NCBI GenBank assembly: GCA_025362735.1
Contig: JANYFL010000043.1
Span: forward strand, 41,144-105,143
Source of the DNA: Betaproteobacteria bacterium
GTDB lineage: Bacteria; Pseudomonadota; Gammaproteobacteria; Burkholderiales; Burkholderiaceae_D
Length of the DNA stretch: 64,000 bases
Reading direction: 5' to 3'
Position 1 is the stretch's first letter. Each line of letters starts with the position of its first letter. Below, piece by piece: positions 51,291-61,256 of this stretch. The notes under the pieces were generated by a model. The model was given only the letters and a program-made list of their open reading frames with translations. It did not search any database and was not told the origin of the DNA. The position numbers and the translations under genes are program-made.

Positions 51291-52079
51291 TCACCTTAGA
51301 AAACCGTCGTAAGCGGTCTTGCAGATCAGGGCGGCGACGACTAAAAGAAAAAGTTTGCGTACGAACGGGCTGCCATGACGAATGGCCAGGCGGCTGCCGA
51401 TCAGCGATCCTGCGATATTGAAAACGGCCATGGCCAATCCAACCGCGATGATCACATGGCCATTGGGCCCGAACCAGAGCAGGGCGGCCAGATTGCAGGC
51501 GACATTGACGATTTTGGCGGCGGCAGAGGCGCTTAGGAAATCAAACCCGAAAAACCGGATATAGAGAAAAATCAGGAAACTGCCGGTACCGGGCCCGAAA
51601 AAGCCATCGTAGAAGCCTATAGCACTACCTACCAGAATAGCGAGCAATTTTTCGCGATGACCGGTGTGGCGCGGTGCGTGAATGGCACCCAGGTCTTTCT
51701 TGTGAAAAATATAAAGGGCCACGGTAAACAGAATGAAGGGCAAGGCGCGGCGCAGCCATTCACTGGGAACGTGTGTTACGGCGTAAGCGCCCAGGAAGGC
51801 AAAGATAAAAGCCGCCAAAGCGCTGCTGAGCGCGGCAGACCATTCGATTTTGACGCTGCGACCATAACGTGCGGCGGCCGCGGCCGTGCCCCAGATGCTG
51901 GCAAGTTTGTTGCTGCCAAACAGCGTGGCGGCCTCGACACTTGGAAATGACGTAAATAGCGCTGGAATCTGGATCAGTCCGCCGCCGCCAACCACAGCAT
52001 CTACCAATCCGGCCAGTAGTGCAGCAGTACAAAGCAAAAACCATTGCTGGATCTGGATATCGGTGACGAGTGTGAACAT
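51291..52079 (-). CDS. TauE/SafE (TSUP) family membrane transporter
   Basis: A 262-aa permease with about 8 TM segments. The two TSUP half repeats are LVDAVVGGGGLIQIPAL near residue 25 and GFYDGFFGPGTGSFLIF near residue 155. Members move sulfite or organosulfur anions; the substrate here is not determined. It is single-gene, followed on its own strand by the parS pair. Confidence 0.9.
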   Translation of the reverse strand: MFTLVTDIQIQQWFLLCTAALLAGLVDAVVGGGGLIQIPALFTSFPSVEAATLFGSNKLASIWGTAAAAARYGRSVKIEWSAALSSALAAFIFAFLGAYAVTHVPSEWLRRALPFILFTVALYIFHKKDLGAIHAPRHTGHREKLLAILVGSAIGFYDGFFGPGTGSFLIFLYIRFFGFDFLSASAAAKIVNVACNLAALLWFGPNGHVIIAVGLAMAVFNIAGSLIGSRLAIRHGSPFVRKLFLLVVAALICKTAYDGFLR

Positions 52080-52123
52080 GTTTAAGAATCGGCGGTACGC
52101 AAAAGCGGCACGTAAAACAGCAA

Positions 52124-52215
52124 TGTCATTCTGAGCGCAGCGAAGAATCTCAGGTGAAAAATGACTACCGGCAGTTGGCTATTACCTGAGATTCTTCACT
52201 ACGCTCAGAATGACA
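52124..52215. repeat. Intergenic palindromic repeat, family B, copy 4
   Basis: Arms of about 31 bp (TGTCATTCTGAGCGCAGCGA and its inverse with few mismatches) separated by ~30 bp. It lies between the TSUP gene and pckG. Confidence 0.88.
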
Positions 52216-52231
52216 AGATGGGGGCAATAAT

Positions 52232-52257
52232 AAAAAGGGCGCCGAGGCGCCCTTTTT
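52232..52257 (-). terminator. Terminator after pckG
   Basis: A GGGCGCC-GA-GGCGCCC stem flanked by AAAAA and TTTTT, so it can act in both directions. It is 32 bp beyond the pckG stop. Confidence 0.88.
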
Positions 52258-52288
52258 ATTCAGTCAATTCAGAATCAATTGTTGAGAT

Positions 52289-54139
52289 TCAAGCAGCGAG
52301 CCGCTTTTCCAACTGACTCTTGACCATACCAAGTTCGGCTGGCAGATGGTATTCAAGCTGTTTGAACAGCTCGGCATGCAGTTCGAGTTCCTTTTTCCAG
52401 GCTGCGGCTTCAATACTGGTGATTTTGTCGAAATCGGCCTGACTGAAGTCGGAGCCATTCCAGGACAGATCTTCATAGCGCGGCGTCACACCGAAAATAT
52501 GCTCGACGCCACCGGCTTGGCCTTCAATCCGGTCCAGCATCCACTTCAGCACGCGCATGTTCTCGCCAAAGCCGGGCCAGACGAATTTTCCATCCGCATC
52601 GGTACGGAACCAGTTCACGCAGAATATGCCGGGCAGTTTCTGACCGCTGGTTTCGATCCGACGGCCGATGTTGAGCCAGTGAGCGAAGTAGTCGCTCATG
52701 TTGTAACCGCAGAAGGGCAGCATGGCGAATGGATCGCGGCGCACGATACCGGTCGCGCCAGCCTGAGCAGCGGTGGTTTCCGAGCCCATGGTCGCCGCCA
52801 TGTAGACGCCTTCGGTCCAACTGCGCGCTTCGGTCACGAGTGGCACGGTGGTCGAGCGGCGGCCACCAAAAATAAAGGCCGAGATTGGCACGCCAGCCGG
52901 GTTTTGCCAGGCAGGGTCCACCGATGGGCATTGCGATGCCGCAGCAGTAAAGCGGGCGTTTGGATGGGCGGCCTTACGACCGGTTTCCTTGCCGATTTCA
53001 GGCGTCCAGTCCTTGCCTTGCCAGTCGGTCAGGTGGGCCGGAACTTCCTTGGTCATACCTTCCCACCAGATATCGCCGTCATCGGCCAGCGCCACGTTGG
53101 TGAAAATCACGTTTTCTTTCAGGGTGGCCATTGCATTGAAGTTGGTTTTTTCCGATGTGCCTGGGGCGACACCGAAATAACCGGCTTCAGGATTGATCGC
53201 GTACAGACGGCCATCGGGACCAGGTTTGATCCAGGCAATGTCATCGCCAATGGTGGTGACTTTCCAGCCTTCAAATCCTTTGGGCGGGATCAGCATGGCG
53301 AAATTGGTCTTGCCGCAGGCAGACGGGAAAGCGGCCGCGACGTAGTGTTTCTTGCCCTGCGGGTTTTCAACACCCAGGATGAGCATGTGCTCGGCCAGCC
53401 ATCCTTGGTCGCGACCCATGGTCGAAGCAATACGCAGTGAGAAGCATTTCTTGCCGAGCAGGGCGTTGCCGCCATAACCGGAGCCAAAGCTCCAGATTTC
53501 GCGCGTTTCAGGGTAGTGGACGATGTATTTGGTTGCATTGCATGGCCAGGCCACATCTTTTTCGCCTGCGGCCAAAGGCTTGCCGACCGAGTGCACACAA
53601 GGCACGAATTCGCCGTGTGCGCCGAGTACGTCATACACGGCTTTGCCCATGCGCGTCATGATGCGCATATTCACCGCAACGTAAGGCGAATCTGACAGCT
53701 CGATGCCAATCTGGGAGATATGCGAACCGAGTGGACCCATCGAGAATGGCACGACATACAAAGTGCGACCGCGCATGCAACCGTCAAATAGGTCATGTAG
53801 CGTGGTGCGCATTTCGGCCGGTTCCATCCAGTTGTTGGTCGGACCCGCATCTTCTTTTTTCTCGGAGCAGATAAAAGTGCGATCTTCCACGCGGGCGACG
53901 TCTGAAGGATCGGAAAGGGCCAGGAAGGAATTGGGACGCTTGGCCGAGTTGAGTTTTTTCATCGTGCCCTGCGCGACCATTTGGGCGCAAAGGCGATCGT
54001 ATTCTTCCTGCGAGCCATCACACCAATACACATTGTCGGGCTTGGTCAGCGCAGCGATTTCGGAAACCCAAGCAATCAATTTTGGGTTCTTAACCCAGAC
54101 TGGAGCGGGAATGCGAGGGGAATTTGGCACAGCACTCAT
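52289..54139 (-). CDS. pckG: Phosphoenolpyruvate carboxykinase (GTP)
   Basis: The GTP-dependent PEPCK (616 aa) converts oxaloacetate to PEP in gluconeogenesis. It has [13 protein letters not shown] (P-loop with the catalytic Cys), [23 protein letters not shown], and the GTP-binding [11 protein letters not shown] region. The open frame starts at 54217, but GGAGA upstream of the ATG at 54139 ([13 protein letters not shown]) fixes the start. Monocistronic, with its own terminator. Confidence 0.96.
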   Translation of the reverse strand: MSAVPNSPRIPAPVWVKNPKLIAWVSEIAALTKPDNVYWCDGSQEEYDRLCAQMVAQGTMKKLNSAKRPNSFLALSDPSDVARVEDRTFICSEKKEDAGPTNNWMEPAEMRTTLHDLFDGCMRGRTLYVVPFSMGPLGSHISQIGIELSDSPYVAVNMRIMTRMGKAVYDVLGAHGEFVPCVHSVGKPLAAGEKDVAWPCNATKYIVHYPETREIWSFGSGYGGNALLGKKCFSLRIASTMGRDQGWLAEHMLILGVENPQGKKHYVAAAFPSACGKTNFAMLIPPKGFEGWKVTTIGDDIAWIKPGPDGRLYAINPEAGYFGVAPGTSEKTNFNAMATLKENVIFTNVALADDGDIWWEGMTKEVPAHLTDWQGKDWTPEIGKETGRKAAHPNARFTAAASQCPSVDPAWQNPAGVPISAFIFGGRRSTTVPLVTEARSWTEGVYMAATMGSETTAAQAGATGIVRRDPFAMLPFCGYNMSDYFAHWLNIGRRIETSGQKLPGIFCVNWFRTDADGKFVWPGFGENMRVLKWMLDRIEGQAGGVEHIFGVTPRYEDLSWNGSDFSQADFDKITSIEAAAWKKELELHAELFKQLEYHLPAELGMVKSQLEKRLAA

Positions 54140-54397
54140 AGATCGAATCTCCAAAGCCATGTTATATAGTTCTGGCGCGGACGGCTTAGGTGGTCTCTGC
54201 GTCAGAAAACCGGGCATAAACTGCGCAATGCCGTCAAGCTTTCAGGGTTAAACGCTTGACCCTGCTGTTAGCGCTAGACTTGCAAAACTCACAAACCCGG
54301 TGCTGCAATGCGCGAGTTGATATTCGCATTGCGGCCGCTTCTGATAGCTTTCTAGATTAACACAGGCCAGCATCTCGAGAAACCCTAATTTTACTTC

Positions 54398-55423
54398 ATG
54401 AAAATAGCCATTCTGGACGACTATCAAGACGCGGTTCGCAAGCTGCAGTGTTACAGCCTCTTGCGCGAGCATGAAGTCAAAATCTTTAACAACACGGTCA
54501 AAGGCGCTGGTCAACTCGCCGTAAGGCTGGCCGATTGTGAGGTTTTGGTGCTCATTCGAGAACGTACCCGGCTTAGCAAAGAGCTGCTGGTCAAGCTACC
54601 GAGGCTACGTTTAATTGCTCAAACTGGCACCGTCAACCGTCAGCCCGGAGCGCACATTGATCTGGCCTTTTGTACAGAACGCGGCATTACAGTTGTTGAA
54701 GGAGCAGGTTCCCCAACATCGACAGCCGAATTGACGTGGGCGCTTGCTCTCGCCGGAATGCGCCGTATACCTCAATATGCATCGAATTTAAAACATGGCG
54801 TTTGGCAGCAGAGCGGGCTCAAAGCGGCCATGGCACCCCCCAACCATGGTTTGGGCGATGTGCTGAATGGCAAGACATTGGGGATCTGGGGCTATGGCCG
54901 GATCGGTCGTTTGGTCGCCGGTTATGGGGCCGCTTTTGGAATGAAGGTGCTGGTTTGGGGTAGTGAAGAATCACGCAGCGCTGCGGCAAAAGACGGCCAT
55001 GAAGCCGCAGCAGACAGGAAAAATCTATTTACACGCGCTGACGTTTTGACTCTGCATCTGAAGCTGAGTGAGCGCACGCGTGGCATCGTCGAGCTGGCCG
55101 ATTTGCAAGCAATGAAGCCGACCGCGCTGTTCATCAACACCGCTCGCGCCGAGTTGATTGCGCCGGATGCATTGATTAAAGCGCTGAACGGTGGGCGTCC
55201 CGGCTTGGCCGCGATTGATGTCTTTGAGACCGAACCCCTACTCGCCGGGCAACCGCTGCTACGCATGGAAAACGTGATCTGCACGCCGCACATTGGTTAC
55301 GTCGAACGGGAAAGCTATGAACGCTATTTCAGCGCGGCCTTCCAGAATATCCTGGCCTTTGCGAATGGCAAGCCGGAGAATGTGGTTAATCCAGAAGCCC
55401 TGAAGATGCGCAAGTCGGCCTGA
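54398..55423 (+). CDS. NAD-dependent D-2-hydroxyacid dehydrogenase
   Basis: A 341-aa dehydrogenase of the D-isomer-specific family (phosphoglycerate dehydrogenase/glycerate type). The Rossmann domain has LGIWGYGRIGRLVAGYGAAFG (~residue 162), and the catalytic Arg, Glu and His lie in NTARAELIAPDAL, IDVFETEPL and CTPHIGY. Substrate unknown. It begins 258 bp from the divergent pckG and 20 bp before the MOSC gene, probably one transcript. Confidence 0.9.
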   Translation: MKIAILDDYQDAVRKLQCYSLLREHEVKIFNNTVKGAGQLAVRLADCEVLVLIRERTRLSKELLVKLPRLRLIAQTGTVNRQPGAHIDLAFCTERGITVVEGAGSPTSTAELTWALALAGMRRIPQYASNLKHGVWQQSGLKAAMAPPNHGLGDVLNGKTLGIWGYGRIGRLVAGYGAAFGMKVLVWGSEESRSAAAKDGHEAAADRKNLFTRADVLTLHLKLSERTRGIVELADLQAMKPTALFINTARAELIAPDALIKALNGGRPGLAAIDVFETEPLLAGQPLLRMENVICTPHIGYVERESYERYFSAAFQNILAFANGKPENVVNPEALKMRKSA

Positions 55424-55443
55424 CTTTTTGCACGAAAATCCCC

Positions 55444-56037
55444 ATGAGAATTCTGAGCGTGAATGTTGGCAAGGTGGCGCCGCTGTTGGTCGATGATCGT
55501 GGTGCTCTCAAGAAACAAGTCATGAGCGGCATTCGCAAAACGCCGGTCAGCACGCTATCCCATGCTCATCATATTGCAGTCAACCCCTCTGGTCTGGAAG
55601 GCGATGAACAGGCCGATGCTTCCGTACATGGTGGGCGCGACAAGGCGGTCTACGTTTATCCCTACGAGCACTACGCCGTCTGGGAAACCATGCGCCTGCA
55701 AGTGTTGAAGGTGGACGAGAAGTTGCCGCACGGGTTCATGGGTGAGAACCTGACCGTTACCGGTTTGGATGAAACTAAGGTCTGGGTGGGCGATGTGCTG
55801 GAGATCGGCAGCGCCCGTTTCCGGGTCGTGTCACCGCGTCAACCCTGCTACAAGTTCAACGCGCGCATGGGTTTCAAGCAAGCCTCCAGGATGATGGTGC
55901 AAAGTGGTTACACCGGCTTTTATCTTGAGGTGCTGGAGACGGGTCATCTGCAGGCTGGGGATTCCATCACGATCAAGCCCGGCGACCGTGATCTGCGTCT
56001 GGATGAAATGCACCGGATGTGGTCTGAAGGTAGTTGA
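55444..56037 (+). CDS. MOSC domain protein (YiiM-like)
   Basis: A 197-aa protein. The MOSC core has GLEGDEQADASVHGGRDKAVYVYP, FMGENLTVTGL, and the conserved Cys of PRQPCYKFNARMG near residue 138. A short 3-alpha-like tail follows (DEMHRMWSEG). YiiM-type enzymes reduce N-hydroxylated compounds using molybdenum cofactor. It follows the dehydrogenase in the same direction. Confidence 0.9.
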   Translation: MRILSVNVGKVAPLLVDDRGALKKQVMSGIRKTPVSTLSHAHHIAVNPSGLEGDEQADASVHGGRDKAVYVYPYEHYAVWETMRLQVLKVDEKLPHGFMGENLTVTGLDETKVWVGDVLEIGSARFRVVSPRQPCYKFNARMGFKQASRMMVQSGYTGFYLEVLETGHLQAGDSITIKPGDRDLRLDEMHRMWSEGS

Positions 56038-56042
56038 TTTTG

Positions 56043-56843
56043 TTATTCGCTGGTCACGCGTTTTGTTACCCGTCTCAGGTCGTGGATGTAATCGCGATGC
56101 GCCCAGCCGTTATTCCAGCCGGGTGGCCAGGCCAGCGGAGCGGTATCAGATGCTGGAACATACGGCGTTAAACCCCGCTTCACCGGGATCACCGGCAAAT
56201 ACGGTGGCATCGGATTCGAAGCTTCACTCTCGTCCGCACGCTCCCATCCCAAGCTGTATGCGTAATTCGGCAACAGGGCATCGCACACCGAAGCAAACCA
56301 TGCCGTATGTTCAGCATCCTGTCCCAACGCCTGCGCCAAACCTTCCGGGTCATGCGCAGCCAGACTATGGATCAAGGCTTCCGTACTGGCACCGGGCGCA
56401 TCGCCCCAGCCCATCACCGGATTGAAAATGTAATCCGAGCCCGAGCCATACCAGCCCGGACGCAGTGGGCGATGGACCCAGAAATTGCTGCCCAGTTTCA
56501 CCGAAGGCCGATCCCCCGTGAATAAATGCCAGCGCCAATGCAGCCCGGAAGGCTTGGGCCAGGAATAAAGATAAAGCCGCTCATAACCCGCCACGTGCAG
56601 CGCGCGCACCATCGCCATCAGACGCGCATGCGGCATGTAATCGGGAGCGCGGCGGCGAAACAAAATGCGCTCGCCATCGGCATGCGTCAGACCATCATCG
56701 GATAGCGATAGATCAAGAACATTGACCTCGTCACCAAACCGGGCGCCGACCCAGCCCGTCATCAGGTTCACGCGAGTGAGTACACCATAGCCCCGATGCG
56801 GGTGAAAGATGATGGTGCCGGGGGCGATGGCTTTGGAGGACAT
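56043..56843 (-). CDS. Hypothetical protein with an SH3/CarD-like start
   Basis: A 266-aa soluble protein. Residues 8-45 (PGTIIFHPHRGYGVLTRVN) resemble small beta-barrel domains of the CarD/KOW type, but I do not recognise the rest, which is rich in Trp, Tyr and Pro (LYLYSWPKPSGLHWRWHLF). It converges with the MOSC gene, 5 bp apart. Confidence 0.6.
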   Translation of the reverse strand: MSSKAIAPGTIIFHPHRGYGVLTRVNLMTGWVGARFGDEVNVLDLSLSDDGLTHADGERILFRRRAPDYMPHARLMAMVRALHVAGYERLYLYSWPKPSGLHWRWHLFTGDRPSVKLGSNFWVHRPLRPGWYGSGSDYIFNPVMGWGDAPGASTEALIHSLAAHDPEGLAQALGQDAEHTAWFASVCDALLPNYAYSLGWERADESEASNPMPPYLPVIPVKRGLTPYVPASDTAPLAWPPGWNNGWAHRDYIHDLRRVTKRVTSE

Positions 56844-56925
56844 GGTGGGAATTTATCATGTCTGTACAGACTTCAAAGCAAGCCTAGACGAGTAAAGATT
56901 TAAGAGAGGAAGTAAGGCTGACGCG

Positions 56926-57504
56926 TCAGCCTCTTAGCTTATCTGATTTAGAATCCACAATCCCAAAATATATTCCTGTGGTGATAGCACGGCAGAGTTC
57001 TAATACTCCATACAACCTAAATTTGAAACCGCGATTACCTTTGATATCTAGCAAAGCAATTTCTCTCAGAGCGAAGACATGCCCGTCTTTTTTCGATGCT
57101 TCTAGATACTTGTAAGCTAATCTGATATTTATCTCAATTCCTTTACCCTTTGCATAGGCAAGCCCCAAACGGAATAAAGCTGGTGGGTAGCCTCTGTCTG
57201 CGGCTTGTTTATACCAGTGAATACTTTCACTATGTTTGCCATCAGTTGTCAGAAATCGAGCGAAATAAAATGCTCCAGACATAGATCCTGTTCGAGCCGC
57301 ACGTTCAAACCACTGAGCAGCTTGAGCCTTATCCATTTTCACTCCTTTCCCTTCCCACAGCATCCAACCAAGAAATACTTGACTAGCTAAATGGCCTGAT
57401 TGAGCAAGTTCAGAGTAAATAGGATAAGCGCGATCAAACTCGCCTCGTTTGCAAAAAACTGAGGCACAGCTTAATTTTTTACTAAGATCGCTATTCATTG
57501 CCAC
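56926..57504 (-). CDS. Sel1-like repeat protein
   Basis: A 192-aa protein with about four Sel1/TPR-like repeats: A-x-x-x-L-G-x-x-x-x-x-G-x-G units at GHLASQVFLGWMLWEGKGV, AQWFERAARTGSMSGAFYF, HWYKQAADRGYPPALFRLG and AYKYLEASKKDGHVFALREI. These usually mediate protein contacts. There is no signal peptide. Base composition is more AT-rich than neighbours. Confidence 0.8.
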   Translation of the reverse strand: MAMNSDLSKKLSCASVFCKRGEFDRAYPIYSELAQSGHLASQVFLGWMLWEGKGVKMDKAQAAQWFERAARTGSMSGAFYFARFLTTDGKHSESIHWYKQAADRGYPPALFRLGLAYAKGKGIEINIRLAYKYLEASKKDGHVFALREIALLDIKGNRGFKFRLYGVLELCRAITTGIYFGIVDSKSDKLRG

Positions 57505-57543
57505 TGATTGGTATCTGGTTGCCTACTTAGACACAACTGGTAG

Positions 57544-57562
57544 TGGTACCAAATCGGTACCA
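57544..57562. promoter_or_regulatory. TGGTACC inverted repeat
   Basis: TGGTACC-N5-GGTACCA, a perfect 7-bp inverted repeat 40 bp upstream of the Sel1 gene. It has operator-like symmetry; no regulator is assigned. Confidence 0.35.
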
Positions 57563-57583
57563 ACCAGATTGTCTTTATCACTA

Positions 57584-58051
57584 TCAATCGCTTCGGCCAA
57601 GACCGCGTCGGTAGCCGATGGCTTCCGCAATGTGAGCCGAACTCACGGTCGGTGCGTTCTCCAGATCAGCAATCGTGCGGGCCACTTTCAACACGCGGTG
57701 GTAAGCGCGTGCCGACCAGCCCAACCGGGCCATGGCGTTCTTCAATAGTGCGGCGCCCTTTTCATCAGGAGCGCAGTGGCGATCAATTTCGGCGCCGGCC
57801 AGATCGGCATTGCTCGATTCTTGACGGGCGTGTTGTAACGCTCTGGCCTGGGCGACGCGATTGGCAATGACCGGACTGGACTCGCCATCCGGCGCAGCGG
57901 CGATCTCATCTTGCACCAGTGCCGGGACTTCGATTTGCATATCGATGCGATCCAGCAGGGGCCCGGAAATCTTGTCGCGATAGCGAGCGACGGCATCGGG
58001 CGTGCAGCGGCAGGCGCGCACTTTATGGCCGAGGTAGCCACAAGGACATGG
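57584..58051 (-). pseudogene. comM: comM, 5'-truncated (Mg-chelatase-like ATPase)
   Basis: Only the last ~155 of ~500 residues of ComM/YifB remain: PCPCGYLGHKVRACRCTPDAV, RYRDKISGPLLDRIDMQIEVP and RAYHRVLKVARTIADL. Homology begins abruptly at 58051; the P-loop half is absent and upstream codons (RQNKRATR) are unrelated. ComM promotes branch migration in natural transformation. An island carrying XRE and type I secretion genes starts at the break. Confidence 0.88.
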
Positions 58052-58094
58052 ACGCGTTGCTCTTTTATTTTGCCTACCGATTACGCTTAAGTGC

Positions 58095-58538
58095 TTGAAA
58101 GATAAAGAACTGGCAAAAGAACCTCAAACCTTGGGCGAGCATCTCAAACATAGACGCCTGATTCTCAAGCTATCTCAACCTCAAGCCGCCAAACTGATGA
58201 CGGTATGCGCAAGTACCGTACTTCATTGGGAAAAGGACGAAACCCATCCGCCAATTGAACATTTCCCGGCCATGTTCCAGTTCCTTGGATACGACCCGTT
58301 TCCACAGCCGCGCACCATTTCTGAGCACATGCTTGCCTATCGACGTAAATGCGGTTGGTCAATCAAACGAGCAGCGAAAGAGCTTGGCATTGATGAAGGA
58401 ACGTGGGGAGAATGGGAATCGGGACAGATCATCTTGTTCAGAAAACACCGAGAAATGATGGCGCACTTACTTGACCTAAGTGTGGACGAGCTTAATCGCG
58501 AAATGGCGGAACGGTGGAATCGTACTCACAAAATGTAG
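58095..58538 (+). CDS. XRE-family regulator with two HTH repeats
   Basis: A 147-aa protein with two helix-turn-helix units: residues 12-55 (TLGEHLKHRRLILKLSQPQAA ... STVLHWEKDETHPP) and 75-115 (AYRRKCGWSIKRAAKELGI ... TWGEWESGQ). The start is a TTG at 58095 with a weak ribosome site, so the exact N-terminus is unsure. It is the first gene after the broken comM and may control the secretion genes downstream (inference). Confidence 0.8.
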   Translation: MKDKELAKEPQTLGEHLKHRRLILKLSQPQAAKLMTVCASTVLHWEKDETHPPIEHFPAMFQFLGYDPFPQPRTISEHMLAYRRKCGWSIKRAAKELGIDEGTWGEWESGQIILFRKHREMMAHLLDLSVDELNREMAERWNRTHKM

Positions 58539-58905
58539 CGAGCATTCGTAGTGCTCCGCGTGATTTATATCGACCTTAGATACTGACGATTTCTTCCCTC
58601 AAATGCTTATCCAAAATTGTGAACTCGGTCAAGATGGAATATTGACAGCTGCCAAAAATAATAGTGACAGGGTAAAAAGTCAGCGTGACAGAAGTGGGCT
58701 CGGCTCGAATACGCAGGCATGGGATACAAGCCGAATTGCCGTTTTTGACTTGTATTAATTTTGAGGGTTGTCGACTCAGTATTTATTTGAGACGACTAGA
58801 AAAAATATCGTGGCACCTAGAAAAATCCCAAGCTTAAAAATAGGTTTGTAGGCTTGGAAAAGTGAGTGTTATAAAACTCACATAACTATTCAATAAGAAG
58901 TAAGC
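58539..58905. other. 367-bp AT-rich gap before the secretion operon
   Basis: Non-coding and AT-rich. It contains a CCAAGC/GCTTGG inverted pair (~58829-58857) and a GTGAGT-N8-ACTCAC hairpin (58862-58881) just before the exporter start. It probably holds the operon promoter; none is certain. Confidence 0.5.
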
Positions 58906-61206
58906 ATGTTGCACAGGGAGCTAGAACAACCGGATTTTGTCTGGGCAATAGGGAGCCTGTGTGCGCTCCACCACGTTCCATTTGATGCGGACTTACTGCT
59001 TCAGCAATTTCCGCCACCTTATTTGTTGGAAGATTTGCTTGAAGCCGCACAAAAATTGGGATTGCGAAGTGCAGTCGTCGATCAAAAGCACATCCAACCT
59101 GATGGCGCGGCTTCAAATCCTGCCGCATCTTCTCCAGTTCATTCTTACTATCTGGCGCTACGTGCCGCGTCTTTAAACACAGCGAAAGAACTGCCTATAG
59201 ATGGTAAGCAAAGCCAGCTTCTATTGCCCCCAGATAAATCTCTCCAGGCAAATTCCAATAAAGATCAACCCCTTTCCGAACCCACTCATCTCTTTCTGAT
59301 CGGCAAGATTGAGCACGACCGCGTCGTCTACTTCGAACCTGGCAGTCAGCAACCTCACATTGCCGCCTGGGGCGACTTTGCTGCAACGATCAATTCTGAA
59401 TTGATCGGCTTTGTCAAAGAGGATGCTGCTGAAGTCAATGATCCGGATCAGTCGAACTCAACTCAATCGGGCACAGCCGATTCTGACCGTTCTACTAAAG
59501 CAGGAACGAGTAAACGTAAATATTTCGGCTTCGCCTGGTTCATCCCCGAACTCCTTAAACATAAACGGATTTGGCGCGACGTTCTGATTGCTTCGCTTGC
59601 CATTCAGTTGATGGCTCTCGCTACACCGCTGTTTACCCAGGTCGTGATCGACAAGGTCGTTGTCCACCATACCGAGAGCACGCTCATTGCTGTTGGTATC
59701 GGCTTGTTTGTTTTCATGGTCTTCTCGGCGGTATTGACCTGGATACGTCAGTTTCTGGTGCTGCACACCGGCAACCGCGTCGATGCTGTACTCGGCAGTT
59801 CGGTGTTTGCGCATCTCTTGCATCTGCCGCCGCGCTATTTCGAGCATCGTCCCACTGGCGTCATCGCCGCTCGCCTGCATGGGGTGGAAACCATCCGTGA
59901 ATTCATCGCCAGCGCGGCCATTACTCTGCTGCTCGATCTGCCCTTCCTGCTGATTTTTCTCGCCATCATGTTCTGGTACAGCGCATTGCTGACCTGGATC
60001 GCGCTCGCCATCATCGGCCTGATTGCCGGACTCAGCTTCGCGGTCGCTCCGCTGTTCCAGCAACGGCTGAATCAGCAATTCCTGCTTGGCGCCCGCAATC
60101 AAGCCTTTTTGACCGAATACGTCGCCGGCATGGAAACGGTCAAGTCCCTGCAAATGGAACCGCAACTCATCCGTACCTGGCGTGGCTATCTGGCTACCTA
60201 TCTGCAAGCCGGGTTTGCCATGAAGCAGATTGGTAACAGCTACAACGTGGCTGCCAATACGCTGGAACAGATGATGACGCTCGCCATCCTCGTCATCGGC
60301 GCTTACGTTGTGATGAACAACCCCGGCTTCTCCATCGGCATGCTGGTCGCTTTTCAAATGTTCGCCGGACGCGTCTCACAGCCAATGCTGCGGCTGGTCG
60401 GACTTTGGCAGCAATTCCAGCAGGCCAGCATTGCCGTCAAACGACTGGGCGATATTCTCGATGCGCCCACCGAACCCTATGCCGTCGTTCCGGCCCGCAT
60501 GGCCAAAAAGGAAGGAGGCGGTAGCCATATTGTCATTGAAGGCCTGGCCTTTCGCTACGGCGAGCACCTGCCTTTTCTATATGAAGACTTGAACATGCAC
60601 GTCCCAGCCGGCCAGACCATGGCCGTGATGGGCCCGTCCGGCTGCGGCAAAAGCACCCTGACCAAATTGCTGCAAGCCTTCTACCTGCCCGAACAGGGAC
60701 GCATCCAGATCGACGGTATCGACATTCGTTATCTCAGTGCCAATGAACTGCGAAGTTACTTCGGCATCGTGCCGCAGGAAACCACGCTGTTCTCTGGAAC
60801 CATCTATCAGAACCTGGCTTATGCCAATCCCAACGCCAGCTTTGAAGACATTGTTCTGGCCGCCAGACTGGCCGAGATTCACGAAGCCATCGAGCAATTG
60901 CCGAACGGCTATCAGACCGAGATTGGCGAGCGCGGTGTTGGCCTATCCGGCGGGCAGAAACAGCGCATCGCCATCGCAAGAGCCTTGCTGAAAAAACCGA
61001 AGATTTTGATCTTCGATGAAGCGACTGCGAGTCTGGATCAGCACACCGCAGAACAGATTGCAAACACCATTAACCGACTTAAGGGAAGCGTGACGATTCT
61101 GTTCATCAGTCATGCCTTGCCGCGAACATTGCAAATGGATGGGGTGGTTAAGTTTCAAAGTGGCAAGGCACCAATGATGATTACACCAGAACAGATAAAG
61201 CGGTAA
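58906..61206 (+). CDS. Type I secretion ABC exporter with C39-like domain
   Basis: A 766-aa HlyB-type exporter. Residues 8-185 are a C39-like domain without the catalytic Cys (DFVWAIGSLCALHH), so it should dock substrate rather than cleave; it carries an unusually long Ser/Gln/Pro-rich insertion. Six TM helices span ~220-480. The ATPase has Walker A GPSGCGKSTL (~575), signature LSGGQKQRIAIARALL and Walker B ILIFDEATASLD. The predicted substrate is the RTX protein downstream. The membrane-fusion and outer-membrane partners are not in the window. Confidence 0.93.
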   Translation: MLHRELEQPDFVWAIGSLCALHHVPFDADLLLQQFPPPYLLEDLLEAAQKLGLRSAVVDQKHIQPDGAASNPAASSPVHSYYLALRAASLNTAKELPIDGKQSQLLLPPDKSLQANSNKDQPLSEPTHLFLIGKIEHDRVVYFEPGSQQPHIAAWGDFAATINSELIGFVKEDAAEVNDPDQSNSTQSGTADSDRSTKAGTSKRKYFGFAWFIPELLKHKRIWRDVLIASLAIQLMALATPLFTQVVIDKVVVHHTESTLIAVGIGLFVFMVFSAVLTWIRQFLVLHTGNRVDAVLGSSVFAHLLHLPPRYFEHRPTGVIAARLHGVETIREFIASAAITLLLDLPFLLIFLAIMFWYSALLTWIALAIIGLIAGLSFAVAPLFQQRLNQQFLLGARNQAFLTEYVAGMETVKSLQMEPQLIRTWRGYLATYLQAGFAMKQIGNSYNVAANTLEQMMTLAILVIGAYVVMNNPGFSIGMLVAFQMFAGRVSQPMLRLVGLWQQFQQASIAVKRLGDILDAPTEPYAVVPARMAKKEGGGSHIVIEGLAFRYGEHLPFLYEDLNMHVPAGQTMAVMGPSGCGKSTLTKLLQAFYLPEQGRIQIDGIDIRYLSANELRSYFGIVPQETTLFSGTIYQNLAYANPNASFEDIVLAARLAEIHEAIEQLPNGYQTEIGERGVGLSGGQKQRIAIARALLKKPKILIFDEATASLDQHTAEQIANTINRLKGSVTILFISHALPRTLQMDGVVKFQSGKAPMMITPEQIKR

Positions 61207-61256
61207 TTAGGCTCACAATTTTGTAGAGAACGAATTTACTTTTAATGGAGGTTACC

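Noticed and set aside
59458..60357. 299-codon frame antisense to the ABC exporter
   Set aside because: His/Gln/Asp-rich shadow of the exporter membrane domain.
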